Translations under genes and position numbers: made by a program
Shown here: positions 1 to 10,763 of the stretch, one piece after another
Layout: each line of letters starts with the position of its first letter
Numbering within the stretch: the first letter of the stretch is position 1
The notes under the pieces: model-generated
The model's input: the letters and a program-made list of their open reading frames with translations, nothing else
What the model was told of the DNA's origin: nothing
The model's database searches: none
NCBI RefSeq assembly: GCF_009765975.1
Contig: NZ_LMUJ01000032.1
Location: 1 to 64,000, forward strand
Length of the DNA stretch: 64,000 bases
Direction: 5' to 3'
Source of the DNA: Acidisphaera sp. S103
GTDB taxonomy: Bacteria > Pseudomonadota > Alphaproteobacteria > Acetobacterales > Acetobacteraceae

Positions 1-99
1 CAAGGTTCGGATGGGTGGCTTTGCGCCGACGCTCGCCACGGTCCGTTAATTCGGCGGGCACACGCCGAGCGCTATCGGACGCGTTGCGCTATAAGGTGA

Positions 100-130
100 C
101 AGACCGAGCCCTTGGCCGGTCTGTTTGGTT
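100..130 (+). terminator. Putative intrinsic terminator of an upstream gene
   Basis: Bases 100-106 (CAGACCG) pair with 117-123 (CGGTCTG) around a 10-base loop, followed by a short T-rich run. It would end a transcript entering from outside the window. No reading frame in bases 1-157 could be assigned. The stem is only 7 bp, so this is a moderate call. Confidence 0.35.
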
Positions 131-157
131 GTTCGCACCCCTCGAGGATCTGTTGTC

Positions 158-979
158 GTGAATAAACCCACACCGTCCGATGCAGCCGCCGAACAGGCGA
201 CCGCCAAGCCGAAACTGATTACGTTCCATCGTATGATTCCAACCGCCCGGATGCCGCAACGGGCCGACCGCTCGGCTGCCGGATCGCTGCCGACGCGGGC
301 GTTTCGGTACTGTGAAGCCGCTACCTCGGCCGCGGCTTTCGGCTACTACCTGTTTCCGCCCATTGGCTTTTCGGTCCAATGGGACGGGCATGACATCATG
401 TGGACGTTCGAGGGGGCGGGCGACTGGTTTCCACTCAATTCAGCCGTCCAGTTTCCCGGGTTCCGCGATCATTTCGATTCGATCGCCCCGGACGAAATCA
501 AGGAGTTTTCACCGCCGTTCCTGGGTGCGTTGCAGGAGCCCGGGCTGATCCAGCTTTGGATGGGACTGGTTGTCCGCACCGCGCCCGGGTGGAGCCTGTT
601 GGTCAGAGCCCCCGCCAACCTTCCGCGCAGCGGCGGGTGGGAGCCGTTCGAAGGCATCATTGAGACCGATCGCTGGTTCGGTCCGCTGATCACCAACCTG
701 CGGCTCACCAAGACCAACGTGCCGATCGACTTCAAGCCGGATTATCCGCTGCTGCAAGTGCAGCCGATCCCTCGGCATGTTTATGAGGACTCGACTCTCA
801 ACAACTACGAAATCGTGCCTGATCTGGCGCAATTCGGTCCCGAGGATTGGGACGATTACTATGACACGGTCGTCCGTCCGAACTCCCAGGTTGTTCGCCC
901 GCGCGGTCAGTATGCGGCGGCGGCGCGGAAGCGGCGCAATGCCGAGGGTGCGCCGGGTGAGAAATCGTCTGGAAATTAA
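158..979 (+). CDS. DUF6065-like protein of unknown function
   Basis: A soluble protein of about 273 residues with no signal peptide or membrane segment. Its core has a Trp/Phe-rich stretch, a WSLLVRAP-type strand and an ETDRWFGPL segment, which I recognise as resembling the DUF6065 family; the function is not known. The C-terminus is basic and probably disordered. The start chosen is GTG at 158, preceded by GAGGAT at 144-149; an in-frame TTG at 125 is less likely. The gene at 53124 shares the same core pattern (WSLFATHP, then a V-DADRF segment), so the two look like distant paralogues. The next gene follows after 38 bases in the same direction. Family assignment is by eye only. Confidence 0.6.
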   Translation: MNKPTPSDAAAEQATAKPKLITFHRMIPTARMPQRADRSAAGSLPTRAFRYCEAATSAAAFGYYLFPPIGFSVQWDGHDIMWTFEGAGDWFPLNSAVQFPGFRDHFDSIAPDEIKEFSPPFLGALQEPGLIQLWMGLVVRTAPGWSLLVRAPANLPRSGGWEPFEGIIETDRWFGPLITNLRLTKTNVPIDFKPDYPLLQVQPIPRHVYEDSTLNNYEIVPDLAQFGPEDWDDYYDTVVRPNSQVVRPRGQYAAAARKRRNAEGAPGEKSSGN

Positions 980-1017
980 TCCTGGACTCGCCGCTCGCTT
1001 TCGATCAAAAATCCGTG

Positions 1018-1800
1018 ATGACAAAGCGCTTTCTGAAGGGCGGCCGAGGCGGACGCCGGTTTTTATCGATCGTTTGTTGTGCGGCCGGCCTGCTGCTGCC
1101 TGGCGCCAGCCAAGCGGCGCTTACGTGTCCGGCCGACCCGGTGATGGGCACGCTGCACTTGCCGCACCTGCACGCCGCCATCGGCACCCAAATCCAGGGG
1201 GTGATCGTTGCGCTTGGTTCTTCCTCGACCGCAGGTGCGATGGCGTCTGACAGTGCCCACACCTATCCCGCGGTCCTTCAGGTGGCATTGAACAAGGCGC
1301 TTCCCAGCGCGGATTTCGCCGTGATCAACCGTGGTATCGGCGGCCAGGATGCGCCGGAGGAATTGGCCCGTCTCGACACCGATGTCATCGCCATACGCCC
1401 GCAACTGGTGATCTGGCAGGTCGGGGCCAACGGGGCCATGCACCATGCCGATCCGATGGTGTTTCAAGCCATGGTGGAAGAGGGTGTGAAGCGGCTGCTG
1501 AAGGCCGGGATCGACGTGATCCTGATGGACAATCAGCGTTCCCCGAGGGTGTTGGCGGCCGCGGACCACAGCGCCCTGGAAGCTTCGCTGCGCGAGGTCG
1601 CCCAGGAAACCGGGGTGAACCTGTTTTCCCGTGGGCAACTGATGGATGCGTGGTCTGATGAGGGGGACAAGCCCAGCCTGTTCATCGCCGCCGACGGACT
1701 GCATCACAATGACCTGGGCTATCTGTGCGTCAGTCAGACGCTCGCCCGTGAAATCGCCTCCGCAGTCAGAGGACCGTTGGCCGTTTCGGCAAGTCGCTGA
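1018..1800 (+). CDS. Secreted SGNH/GDSL-type hydrolase
   Basis: Predicted exported esterase or lipase-like hydrolase of about 260 residues. The N-terminus has basic residues, a hydrophobic stretch (IVCCAAGLLLPG) and an A-S-Q-A cleavage-like site. The SGNH blocks are visible: a GSSSTAG block I carrying the nucleophile Ser, a NRGIGGQ block II with Gly, a QVGANGA block III with Asn, and DGLHHNDLGY as block V with the catalytic Asp and His. The fold and catalysis follow from the family; the substrate cannot be told. Start codons GTG 1015 and ATG 1018 are adjacent and no strong ribosome site is visible. It converges on the IclR gene, with a hairpin between them. Confidence 0.75.
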   Translation: MTKRFLKGGRGGRRFLSIVCCAAGLLLPGASQAALTCPADPVMGTLHLPHLHAAIGTQIQGVIVALGSSSTAGAMASDSAHTYPAVLQVALNKALPSADFAVINRGIGGQDAPEELARLDTDVIAIRPQLVIWQVGANGAMHHADPMVFQAMVEEGVKRLLKAGIDVILMDNQRSPRVLAAADHSALEASLREVAQETGVNLFSRGQLMDAWSDEGDKPSLFIAADGLHHNDLGYLCVSQTLAREIASAVRGPLAVSASR

Positions 1801-1841
1801 GCGGGGTCAGAGGGGCCTGGTCGCCGGCCCATGGTGGGGGT

Positions 1842-1859
1842 CGAGGGCCGGGGCCCTCG
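1842..1859. terminator. Hairpin between convergent genes
   Basis: CGAGGGC at 1842-1848 pairs with GCCCTCG at 1853-1859 around a CGGG loop. It lies between the ends of the SGNH hydrolase gene and the IclR gene, where a bidirectional terminator would be expected. There is no T-run, so termination is inferred from placement. Confidence 0.4.
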
Positions 1860-1866
1860 GCTTGCC

Positions 1867-2811
1867 TTACCGGAAGATCGTGTGTGGGCGCGATGACGTG
1901 AGCATCCCGCCGTTCAGTGGCCAACCGGCCGGGGTGGTATCTTCCCGCACCAGGCCGGCCGGGGCCGGTTTGCTGGCGGCACCCAGCGCCTGCGACAGTT
2001 TCGCCGCTGCTTCCATCACTTGCGGCAGCAGATTGCGCGGGCGCGGGGGGCGCATCCGCATGGAGGGCGAACTGATATACAGCACCGCGACGATCGCGCC
2101 GGCGGCATCCCGCACGGGGGCGGCGATGCCGACAGCACCGGCGACGACCTCATCCGAGGTGATCAGGTAGCCGCGGGTGCGGATGCGTTGCAGGTCGGCG
2201 GCGATCCATGTCGCGTCGATGCGGGTGGCGGGTGTGTAGCGGTTGAGGCGTTGGGCGAGGAGCTGGGTTTGCACCGCTTCCGGCGCGAAGGCGAGCAGGA
2301 TGCGGCTGCTGCCGGCGTGCAGCGGGCCGCGTTTGCCGATTTCCGAATACATGCGGAGGGTCGGATCGGTCTGGTAGATGGCGACGGTCTCGCTCTCCAT
2401 GCCGTCGCGGACCTTCAGATAGACGTTTTCGCCCGTTGCTTTCCCGAGTGCGGAGAGGAACGGCATTGCCGTTGCCGCCAATGCCCCTTGTTCCGACGCG
2501 GCTCGGCCGAGCGCGCTCCATCGCGCACCCAGGCGCCACAGGCCGCGGGCTTCGTCTTGGATGGTAAAACCGCGTCCTTGCAGCGTCCGCAACAGGCGGA
2601 AGGCCGCGGTGCGGGTACATCCCGCGCTCTCGGCCAGTGCGGCTAACGAGGCGGGACCGAGCCGGGACAGGGCTTCCAGCAGATCGAGGGTCCGGTCGAC
2701 CGCGGCAATGTTGTAGTCCCGAGGGCCGGAACTGACGAATGGATCCGTGATGGTGGGAGGCGCCTTAAGCTTTGGCTTTGATGTTCCATTGCTGCTTTTG
2801 GCTAATCCCAT
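1867..2811 (-). CDS. IclR-family transcriptional regulator
   Basis: DNA-binding regulator of 314 residues. After a Ser/Lys/Pro-rich leader of about 30 residues comes a winged helix (VDRTLDLLEALSRLGPASLAALAE, with the recognition helix in TRTAAFRLLRTLQGRG). A GAF-like effector domain follows, with the GPLHAGSSR and VGIAAPVRD patterns typical of IclR proteins. Length is slightly above the usual 250-280 because of the leader. It is divergent from the VOC gene at 3075, so it probably controls that gene, its own, or both. A GAGGG ribosome site precedes the ATG. The effector is unknown. Confidence 0.88.
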   Translation of the reverse strand: MGLAKSSNGTSKPKLKAPPTITDPFVSSGPRDYNIAAVDRTLDLLEALSRLGPASLAALAESAGCTRTAAFRLLRTLQGRGFTIQDEARGLWRLGARWSALGRAASEQGALAATAMPFLSALGKATGENVYLKVRDGMESETVAIYQTDPTLRMYSEIGKRGPLHAGSSRILLAFAPEAVQTQLLAQRLNRYTPATRIDATWIAADLQRIRTRGYLITSDEVVAGAVGIAAPVRDAAGAIVAVLYISSPSMRMRPPRPRNLLPQVMEAAAKLSQALGAASKPAPAGLVREDTTPAGWPLNGGMLTSSRPHTIFR

Positions 2812-2853
2812 TGTCCGATCCCTCTGCTCAAGATTGGGTACTCACCACAAGCG

Positions 2854-2869
2854 CGCGTGAATTTACGCG
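2854..2869. promoter_or_regulatory. Candidate IclR operator, 16-bp dyad
   Basis: A 16-base dyad, CGCGTGAA followed by TTTACGCG, has seven of eight base pairs matched. It sits 43 bases upstream of the IclR start, in the 263-base space shared with the divergent VOC gene. Autoregulation through such a site is common for IclR proteins, but binding here is inferred only from symmetry and position. Confidence 0.4.
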
Positions 2870-3074
2870 AATGCCGGATCGCCCCATCAAATTTACTTAT
2901 CGGTAGAGTACACCCTCCAAACTCCGTCACAAAAGGCAGATGCGCATGGGTGCTATGCAAGACGGCATTCGTGATTAAAATAAATGCAAGGTTGGCGGCG
3001 GTGGTTTTGCCCGTCCGCTTGTCGGTTGGCGAAGCAAGGCGCAAATTACCTGCAAATAAAGGAGGAAGCGTGTG

Positions 3075-3632
3075 ATGGCTGAGTTGTTGTCCCGTCCGCC
3101 GGAGCGTCTTCACCATCACGCCTATGTGGTGAAAGATCAGGAACGCAATCGTCAATTCTTCGAGGATGTTCTGGGTATTCCGCTGACCGCCACGTGGTGC
3201 GAGCGGCATTTCAGTCCTTGGGTCAAGCGCGAGGTGGCGTTCTGTCACACGTTCTACAGCCTGGGTGACGGCGGGGCGTTGGCGTTCTTCGCGTTCGCCG
3301 ACGATGAGGTCTATCAGAAATGCCAGGCGGAGCGGCCGCCCGAGATACGCAGTTTCGACCACATCGCGTTCAAGGTGGATGACGGCGTGTATGACGAACT
3401 GATTGTTCGGGTGAAGGCGGCGGGCGAGGCGGTGCGGGAAACCGACCACGGTTATTGCCGCTCTATGTACTGCACGTCACCCGACGGGCTGATCGTCGAA
3501 TTCACCGTCGATCTGCCGAATGCGGCCGAGATCGATGCGTTGCGCCGGGCCGACGCGCACTCGGAACTGGCTCGCTGGATGGCCGGGGATCACCGGACCA
3601 ACAACGAGCTGCGGGACCGCGAAGCGGCCTGA
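3075..3632 (+). CDS. VOC-superfamily (glyoxalase/extradiol dioxygenase-like) protein
   Basis: A single-chain vicinal-oxygen-chelate protein of 185 residues with two beta-alpha-beta-beta-beta halves. Candidate metal ligands are the first-strand His (LHHHAYVV), a second His in SFDHIAFKV and a Glu near the end (LIVEFTVDL). The FYSLGDGGALAFFAF and YCTSPDGLIVEF strands fit extradiol dioxygenase-like members. The reaction cannot be specified. ATG 3075 is chosen over the adjacent GTG 3072 because GGAGG lies at 3061-3065. It is divergent from the IclR gene, which likely regulates it. Confidence 0.8.
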   Translation: MAELLSRPPERLHHHAYVVKDQERNRQFFEDVLGIPLTATWCERHFSPWVKREVAFCHTFYSLGDGGALAFFAFADDEVYQKCQAERPPEIRSFDHIAFKVDDGVYDELIVRVKAAGEAVRETDHGYCRSMYCTSPDGLIVEFTVDLPNAAEIDALRRADAHSELARWMAGDHRTNNELRDREAA

Positions 3633-3762
3633 GCCAGCCGCCGGGTCGGAAAATCCGGCGACCGGTGCGGGTGAACGTATCGCTTGTTGCTTGTCGTGCC
3701 GCGATGCCTGGGGTAAAGCGCCGCGTTCGGGTCGCGTCAGGCGGGATCCGAACCGTTGGCGC

Positions 3763-3846
3763 GCGGGCGTGGTGAAATGGTAGACACGCCAGATTTAGGT
3801 TCTGGTGGCGAAAGCCGTGGGGGTTCAAGTCCCTTCGCCCGCACCA
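3763..3846 (+). tRNA. tRNA-Leu(UAG): tRNA-Leu, anticodon TAG
   Basis: The acceptor GCGGGCG (3763-3769) pairs with CGCCCGC (3836-3842), followed by discriminator A and an encoded CCA. The anticodon stem CCAGA/TCTGG encloses a seven-base loop with TAG at 3796-3798, reading CUA codons. A long variable arm (GGCGAAAGCC region) marks a class II tRNA, consistent with leucine. A normal GGTTCAAGTCC T-arm is present. It lies about 85 bases upstream of tig. Confidence 0.97.
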
Positions 3847-3930
3847 TGCCGCGTGCGTGTGCTTCCCGGGTTGATGCCCGGTGGGGGCTGGCTGGGTTTG
3901 AACGAGATTTTGTTAGGATTGGCTGGGACA

Positions 3931-5295
3931 ATGCAGGTTACCGAGACGCTCTCTGACGGTCTGAAGCGTAATTACACGGTGGTTCTACCCGTCGCGGACC
4001 TGGAATCGCGCCGGACCGAGCGTCTGACGACTCTGGGGAAGACGCTGCGGTTGCCGGGGTTCCGTCCTGGCAAGGTGCCGATGCCGATCGTCAAGCAGCG
4101 CTACGGCAGTGCGGTGTCCGCGGAGGTACTGGAGGAGTCGGTCAACGAGGCCACCCAGAAAGTGCTGAGCGAGCGTGGCCTGCGCCCGGCGCAGCAGCCC
4201 AAGGTCGATCTGGTGACCGAAAATCCGACGGCGCTGACCAGCGACCTGGAATTCACCGTCGTGCTGGAACTGCTGCCCGACATCACCCTGCCGGATTTCG
4301 GCACGATCGAACTGACCCGCTTCAAGGCCGAGGTGACGCCGGACGCGGTGGACAAGGCGCTGGAACAGATCGCCAAGTACAACCATACGCTGGACCCGAT
4401 TCCGGCGGAGGTTCTGGCGGCCAGGGAAACCGGCGCGATGGCCGGAGAGGTCCTGACGATCGATTATGCCGGCAAGATCGACGACGTGCTGTTCGAGGGT
4501 GGCACCGGGACCGATACGCCTGTTGAGATCGGCGGCACCGGGTTTATTCCGGGCTTCGCGGAACAGCTTGAGGGCGCTCGGCCCGGCGAGACGCGGACGA
4601 TCAACGTCACCTTCCCGGAGAATTACGGCAAGGCGGAGCTATCGGGGAAGGCGGCGACGTTCGATATCACCGTCAAGCAGCTCAGCACGCAGATCATCCC
4701 GCCGATCGACGACGACCTGGCGAAGAAGCTGGGAGCCGACGATCTGGCCGCGGTGCGGGAGATGGTGACGAGCCGGCAGCAGCAGGAATTCGACGGCATG
4801 TCGCGTATCCGGCTGAAGAAGGAATTGCTGGACGCGTTGACCGGGCTGGCTGATTTCCCGGTGCCGGCGTCGATTGCCGATCAGGAATTCGAGCAGATTT
4901 GGCAGCAGTTCGAGGCGGCTCGCACGGCTGGCACGCAGGACGAGGAAGACAAGAGCAAGGACGACGAGACGCTGCGGCGGGAATACCGGGCGATTGCCGA
5001 ACGGCGCGTCCGGTTGGGCCTGCTGTTGGCGGAAATCGGCCGGATCAACAACATCGTCGTCACCGACCAGGAACTGGACCGGGCGCTGTACCAGCGCGCG
5101 ATGCAGTATCCGGGGCAGGAGGCGCAGATGCTGGAATTCTTCCGGAAGTACCCGCAACTGACCAACAGCGTCCGCGGTCCCCTGCTGGAGGACAAGGTCG
5201 TCGATTTCGTGCTGGAACTGGCGAAGGTCACCGATACGGTCGTGACTCCGGAGGAGCTGGCGAAGGAACCGGACGTCGAAGGGGCGGTTGCCTGA
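3931..5295 (+). CDS. tig: Trigger factor, ribosome-associated chaperone and prolyl isomerase
   Basis: This is the chaperone that docks at the ribosomal exit tunnel and shields nascent chains; its middle domain is an FKBP-type peptidyl-prolyl isomerase. The 454-residue product has the ribosome-docking signature GFRPGKVP near residue 43, the FKBP-like segment (ILTIDYAGKIDD-type start through GGTGFIPGFAEQLEGARPGE) around residues 165-250, and a long helical C-terminal domain with an acidic EEDKSKDDE insert. The open frame extends back to 3805 across the tRNA 3' end, so the start is ATG 3931, where homology begins. Its position directly upstream of clpP-clpX-lon is the classic order. Confidence 0.95.
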   Translation: MQVTETLSDGLKRNYTVVLPVADLESRRTERLTTLGKTLRLPGFRPGKVPMPIVKQRYGSAVSAEVLEESVNEATQKVLSERGLRPAQQPKVDLVTENPTALTSDLEFTVVLELLPDITLPDFGTIELTRFKAEVTPDAVDKALEQIAKYNHTLDPIPAEVLAARETGAMAGEVLTIDYAGKIDDVLFEGGTGTDTPVEIGGTGFIPGFAEQLEGARPGETRTINVTFPENYGKAELSGKAATFDITVKQLSTQIIPPIDDDLAKKLGADDLAAVREMVTSRQQQEFDGMSRIRLKKELLDALTGLADFPVPASIADQEFEQIWQQFEAARTAGTQDEEDKSKDDETLRREYRAIAERRVRLGLLLAEIGRINNIVVTDQELDRALYQRAMQYPGQEAQMLEFFRKYPQLTNSVRGPLLEDKVVDFVLELAKVTDTVVTPEELAKEPDVEGAVA

Positions 5296-5415
5296 GCGGT
5301 TGCGCCCGTACTTGATGATTCCGACTGGCCGATCGTCCGGGTTGCTGGAATCCCTGAACGGCGCACTTACTTATGAACGGCTTCTTTCTTCGACCCTGAA
5401 CCTTAGGTGATCACC

Positions 5416-6063
5416 ATGTGGGACCGCGACCCTGTCGAGGTATACGGCAACAACCTTGTTCCGATGGTGGTGGAACAGTCCGCCCGTGGCGAGCGGGCGT
5501 ACGACATCTATTCGCGCCTGTTGAAGGAGCGAATCATTTTCCTCACCGGGCAGGTCTACGATCAGGTCAGCGCGCTGATCTGCGCGCAGCTTTTGTTCCT
5601 GGAGTCGGAAAATCCGTCGAAGGACATCTCTTTCTACATCAACAGCCCGGGTGGCGTGGTGTCGGCTGGCCTCGCGATCTATGACACGATGCAGTACATC
5701 CGCAGCCCGGTCAGCACCGTGTGCATCGGCCAGGCGGCGTCCATGGGCAGCCTGCTCTTGACCGCCGGCGCCAAGGGCAAGCGTTACGCCCTGCCGAATG
5801 CGCGCGTGATGGTGCATCAGCCGTCCGGCGGCGCGCAGGGCCAGGCAACCGACATCGAGATCCAGGCGCGTGAGATCCTGACGCTGCGCAAGCGGCTGAA
5901 CGAGATCTATGTGAAACACACGGGGCAGCCGATCGAAGCGATCGAGCGTAAGCTGGAGCGCGACACCTATATGTCCGCCGAGGAAAGCCGCGATTTCGGT
6001 TTGGTGGATGAAGTGGTGGACACCCGTCCGCTGCCCGAATCGGGTGAGTCGTCGAAGCCCTGA
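5416..6063 (+). CDS. clpP: ATP-dependent Clp protease proteolytic subunit ClpP
   Basis: Serine peptidase that forms the tetradecameric chamber of ClpXP. The 215-residue product has the catalytic triad Ser109 ([10 protein letters not shown]), His134 (MVHQPSGG) and Asp183 (LERDTYMS), plus the [16 protein letters not shown] oxyanion region. The start is set at ATG 5416 with AGGTG at 5405-5409; an in-frame GTG at 5407 lies within that ribosome site. The product probably undergoes N-terminal processing, as in the family. It is followed by clpX after a 208-base gap that could hold a separate clpX promoter, though I see no clear one. Confidence 0.97.
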   Translation: MWDRDPVEVYGNNLVPMVVEQSARGERAYDIYSRLLKERIIFLTGQVYDQVSALICAQLLFLESENPSKDISFYINSPGGVVSAGLAIYDTMQYIRSPVSTVCIGQAASMGSLLLTAGAKGKRYALPNARVMVHQPSGGAQGQATDIEIQAREILTLRKRLNEIYVKHTGQPIEAIERKLERDTYMSAEESRDFGLVDEVVDTRPLPESGESSKP

Positions 6064-6271
6064 TCGAGTTTTTTCCCATGGATCCACGGTGCGGGGCGGT
6101 TAATTGCCGTCCTGCAATCGTGTGTCCGTTCAATTCATTGTGGTCTGCGCGACACGGTTCACCGTATGATTTGACGCGTTTCCAGGGTCTGGCTACCGCG
6201 GTTCTTGTCCCTGCCGCCTATCGGGAGTTATCATTCCCCATTGTGCCCCTGTGTGCGGGGGAGGAGTACGT

Positions 6272-7525
<1,254 letters not shown>

Positions 7526-7578
7526 TTTAAATGCAACCCGGAAATGCGGCTCGCGGGCGCGATCGCGGATTTCAAGGG

Positions 7579-7606
7579 CTTGCGGCACCCCGTTCGGCCG
7601 CCATAT
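7579..7606 (+). promoter_or_regulatory. Candidate sigma-32 heat-shock promoter for lon
   Basis: CTTGCGG at 7579-7585 and CGCCATAT at 7599-7606 are separated by 13 bases. This matches the sigma-32 pattern CTTGAAA, 13-14 bases, CCCCATnT at five of seven and seven of eight defined positions or wildcards. It lies 117 bases before the lon ATG, and lon is a heat-shock gene in many proteobacteria. Promoter activity is inferred. Confidence 0.45.
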
Positions 7607-7722
7607 CGGAGCGAACGGGTTGTGACAGACCCGAGAAAGCGTTTTCCGTGCCGCTCGCGGGCGGAACTTTCCGCACGCTGTTGGGCGGAAATTGACGCTG
7701 ACTGTCCTTTAGGAGGTCAATT

Positions 7723-10161
7723 ATGACGGAACAGGATCGGCCCTCTGACAAATCGGGGCCTTCGGATAAAGCCCCAAGCGACGTGATGGCTGTGCTACCG
7801 CTGCGGGATATTGTGGTTTTCCCGCACATGATCGTCCCGCTGTTCGTCGGGCGCGAAAAGTCGGTGCGGGCGCTGGAAGCGGTGATGAAGGAAGACAAGC
7901 AGATTCTGCTGGTCGCCCAGAAGAACGCGTCCCAGGACGACCCATCGGTCGAGGATATTTTCCGGATCGGCACGGTGTCGACGATCCTGCAGTTGCTGAA
8001 GCTGCCGGACGGCACGGTGAAGGTGCTGGTGGAAGGCGGCCGGCGCGCGAAGATCGTCCGGTTCAAGGAAACCGAGGCGTATTTCGAGGCGGTCACCGAA
8101 CCGCTGCCGGACGTAACGGGCGAGAAGAAGGACCTGGAGGCGCTGGGCCGGACCGTCGTCTCGCAGTTCGAGCAGTACATCAAGCTGAACAAGAAGATCG
8201 CCCCCGAGGTGCTGGTTTCGCTGAACCAGATCGAGGAGCCGTCGAAGCTGGCCGACACGGTCGCCAGCCATCTGAACCTGAAGATCCCCGAAAAGCAGGA
8301 CCTGCTGGAGATTTCCAAGGTCAGTGAGCGGCTGGAACGCGTGTTTGGCCACATGGAGTCGGAAATCGGCGTCCTGCAGGTGGAAAAGCGCATCCGCAAC
8401 CGCGTGAAGCGGCAGATGGAGAAGACGCAGCGCGAGTACTACCTGAATGAGCAGCTGAAGGCGATCCAGAAGGAGCTGGGCGAGGGCGAGGACGGCAAGG
8501 ACGAGAACGCCGAACTCGAGGCTCGTATCAAGAAGACCAAGTTCTCCAAGGAAGCCCGCGAAAAGGCGATGGCGGAACTGAAGAAGCTGCGCACCATGAG
8601 CCCGATGAGCGCGGAAGCCACGGTGGTGCGCAACTACCTGGATTGGATGCTGTCCATCCCCTGGAAGAAGCGCAGCAAGATCAACAATGACGTGGTGGCG
8701 GCGGAGAAGATCCTCGAATCCGATCACTACGGCCTGGAGAAGGTCAAGGAGCGGATCATCGAGTACCTGGCGGTGCAAGCGCGTTCGCCGAAGGTGCGGG
8801 GACCGATCCTGTGCCTGGTTGGGCCTCCCGGTGTCGGCAAGACGTCGCTTGGAAAGTCGATCGCCAAGGCGACGGGGCGGAATTTCGTCCGGATGTCGCT
8901 GGGCGGCGTGCGGGATGAGGCCGAGGTGCGTGGCCATCGGCGGACCTATATCGGCTCCATGCCGGGCAAGGTCATCCAGGGCATGAAGAAGGCCAAGACC
9001 TCCAACCCGCTGTTCCTGCTGGATGAGGTGGACAAGTTGGGCCAGGACTGGCGCGGCGATCCGTCCTCGGCGCTGCTGGAGGTGCTGGATCCCGAACAGA
9101 ACAGCACGTTCGCCGATCACTACCTGGAGGTCGATTACGATCTGTCGGACGTGATGTTCGTCACCACGGCCAACAGCCTGCGGATGCCGCAGCCGCTGCT
9201 GGACCGGATGGAGATCATCCGCATCCCCGGCTACACCGAGGATGAGAAGGTCGAGATCGCCAAGCGCCACCTGATCAACAAGCAGGGCGAGGCGCACGGG
9301 CTGAAGAAGGACGAGTGGAGCATCAGCGAAGATGCGGTGCGCGACCTGATTCGGTACTACTCGCGGGAAGCCGGTGTTCGGAATCTGGAGCGTGAACTCG
9401 CCAACCTGGCCCGGAAATCGGTGAAGGAGATCGTCACCAAGAAGGTCACCAAGATCGCGATCACGCGGAAGAACCTGGAAAAGTTCGCCGGGGTGAAGAA
9501 GTACCGCTATGGCGAGACGGAAGCCGAGGACATGGTCGGTGTCGTCACCGGTCTGGCCTGGACCGAGGTGGGCGGTGAAATCCTGACCATCGAGTCGGTG
9601 CTGCTGCCCGGCAAGGGCAACGTCAAGCAGACCGGTAAGCTGGGCGACGTGATGCAGGAGAGCGTATCGGCGGCATTGAGTTATGTGCGGAGCCGCAGCC
9701 TGCGGTTCGGCATCAAGCCAACGCTGTTCGAAAAGCGCGACATCCACGTGCATGTGCCGGAAGGGGCGACTCCGAAGGACGGGCCGTCGGCCGGCGTGGC
9801 GATGGCGACGTCGATCGTGTCGATCCTGACCGGCATCCCGGTGCGGCGCGACGTGGCGATGACTGGGGAGATCACGTTGCGCGGCCGTGTGCTACCGATC
9901 GGCGGGTTGAAGGAGAAGCTGCTGGCGGCGCTGCGGGCGGGTATCACGACGGTGTTCATCCCGAAGGAGAACGAGAAGGACCTCGCCGAAATCCCTGATA
10001 ACGTGAAGAAGCATCTGAAGCTGATTCCCGTTGCCGAGGTAGATGAGGTCATCGCTCAGGCGCTGGCGCGTCGCCCGATCGCGATCGAGTGGGAAGAGCC
10101 GGCGGAGGCGCTGGTGCCAGCACCGGTGGCGCAGCCGGTGCAGGCGTCGCTGCCGCATTAA
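7723..10161 (+). CDS. lon: Lon ATP-dependent protease
   Basis: Hexameric AAA+ serine protease of the cytosol that removes misfolded and short-lived regulatory proteins. The 812-residue product has the N-terminal LON substrate-binding domain ([21 protein letters not shown]), a central coiled region ([19 protein letters not shown]), Walker A GPPGVGKT at about 367-374, and the protease domain with Ser689 ([11 protein letters not shown]) and Lys732 ([11 protein letters not shown]) 43 residues apart, as in the E. coli enzyme. AGGAGG lies just before the ATG. An Ala/Pro-rich tail of about 25 residues is dispensable-looking. It follows clpX after 197 bases containing a probable sigma-32 promoter. 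Confidence 0.97.
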   Translation: MTEQDRPSDKSGPSDKAPSDVMAVLPLRDIVVFPHMIVPLFVGREKSVRALEAVMKEDKQILLVAQKNASQDDPSVEDIFRIGTVSTILQLLKLPDGTVKVLVEGGRRAKIVRFKETEAYFEAVTEPLPDVTGEKKDLEALGRTVVSQFEQYIKLNKKIAPEVLVSLNQIEEPSKLADTVASHLNLKIPEKQDLLEISKVSERLERVFGHMESEIGVLQVEKRIRNRVKRQMEKTQREYYLNEQLKAIQKELGEGEDGKDENAELEARIKKTKFSKEAREKAMAELKKLRTMSPMSAEATVVRNYLDWMLSIPWKKRSKINNDVVAAEKILESDHYGLEKVKERIIEYLAVQARSPKVRGPILCLVGPPGVGKTSLGKSIAKATGRNFVRMSLGGVRDEAEVRGHRRTYIGSMPGKVIQGMKKAKTSNPLFLLDEVDKLGQDWRGDPSSALLEVLDPEQNSTFADHYLEVDYDLSDVMFVTTANSLRMPQPLLDRMEIIRIPGYTEDEKVEIAKRHLINKQGEAHGLKKDEWSISEDAVRDLIRYYSREAGVRNLERELANLARKSVKEIVTKKVTKIAITRKNLEKFAGVKKYRYGETEAEDMVGVVTGLAWTEVGGEILTIESVLLPGKGNVKQTGKLGDVMQESVSAALSYVRSRSLRFGIKPTLFEKRDIHVHVPEGATPKDGPSAGVAMATSIVSILTGIPVRRDVAMTGEITLRGRVLPIGGLKEKLLAALRAGITTVFIPKENEKDLAEIPDNVKKHLKLIPVAEVDEVIAQALARRPIAIEWEEPAEALVPAPVAQPVQASLPH

Positions 10162-10381
10162 GGCGGTTGTTGCCGGGTCCCGGGGCTTAAGGCAGTCCCG
10201 GGGCCTGTCCTATGCGTCAGGCGCATCGTGGAAGGGGCGGATAGCCTCTTTTAACTTAGGTTTATCCTTGATTGTCAGGGTGCGCGGCGCTTGGCTGGGT
10301 GTCGGGGGTGTTTAGGCGCTCACTTATCGCGCAGCCGCCGCCTGTGAGGCCGGTTTTCCCCAGAAATCCGCGGTCTGAGCA

Positions 10382-10411
10382 TTGACGGGGCGGAAATCAC
10401 GCCAGTAGTGT
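10382..10411 (+). promoter_or_regulatory. Candidate sigma-70-type promoter for the HU gene
   Basis: TTGACG at 10382-10387 and TAGTGT at 10406-10411 are 18 bases apart and lie 71 bases before the HU start. They are in the 320-base gap after lon, which otherwise holds only GC-rich direct repeats (GTCCCGGGGC twice near 10176-10206). The -10 is imperfect, so this is tentative. Confidence 0.3.
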
Positions 10412-10420
10412 CCGCCCGCT

Positions 10421-10442
10421 CTTCCGGGCACCTGTCCGGAAG
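10421..10442 (+). other. Hairpin in the HU leader
   Basis: CTTCCGG (10421-10427) pairs with CCGGAAG (10436-10442) around an 8-base loop, within the presumed HU mRNA leader and about 40 bases before the start codon. It may stabilise the transcript or mark an upstream terminator; no T-run follows. Confidence 0.35.
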
Positions 10443-10481
10443 ACCTTCGATTCGTGATCTTCCACATTGAGAGGAAATGCC

Positions 10482-10754
10482 GTGAACAAATTGGACCTCG
10501 TCGCAGCGGTCGCTGACGGAACCGACCTCTCGCGCGCCAAGGCGGGTGAAGTTGTCGATGCCCTGTTCGGCGCCATCAGTGGCGCCCTGAAGAAGAAGGA
10601 AGAGGTCCGGCTTGTCGGCTTCGGCACCTTCGTCGCGGCGGTTCGGAAGGCCAGCACGGGCCGCAACCCGCGCACCGGCGAAGAGATGGCTATCCCTGAG
10701 TCGACCACTGTGCGCTTCAAGGCCGGCAAAGGCCTGAAGGACGCCGTGGGCTGA
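10482..10754 (+). CDS. hupB: DNA-binding protein HU
   Basis: Small dimeric nucleoid protein that bends DNA. The 90-residue product is full length: two helices (VNKLDLVAAVADGTDLSR, AGEVVDALFGAISGALKK), the VRLVGFGTFV strand and the beta-arm with the RNPRTGEEMAIPES signature. The start is GTG 10482, preceded by GAGAGGA at 10469-10475; an upstream in-frame TTG at 10467 would overlap that site and is rejected. HU genes directly after lon are typical of proteobacteria. A GC-rich hairpin follows the stop. Confidence 0.96.
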   Translation: MNKLDLVAAVADGTDLSRAKAGEVVDALFGAISGALKKKEEVRLVGFGTFVAAVRKASTGRNPRTGEEMAIPESTTVRFKAGKGLKDAVG

Positions 10755-10763
10755 TTTTGCCGC

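Noticed and set aside
7795-9753. Long antisense open frame (652 codons) opposite lon
   Set aside because: It mirrors the lon codons in a high-GC gene and has His/Leu/Gln/Arg-biased composition with no domain; lon itself is unmistakable.
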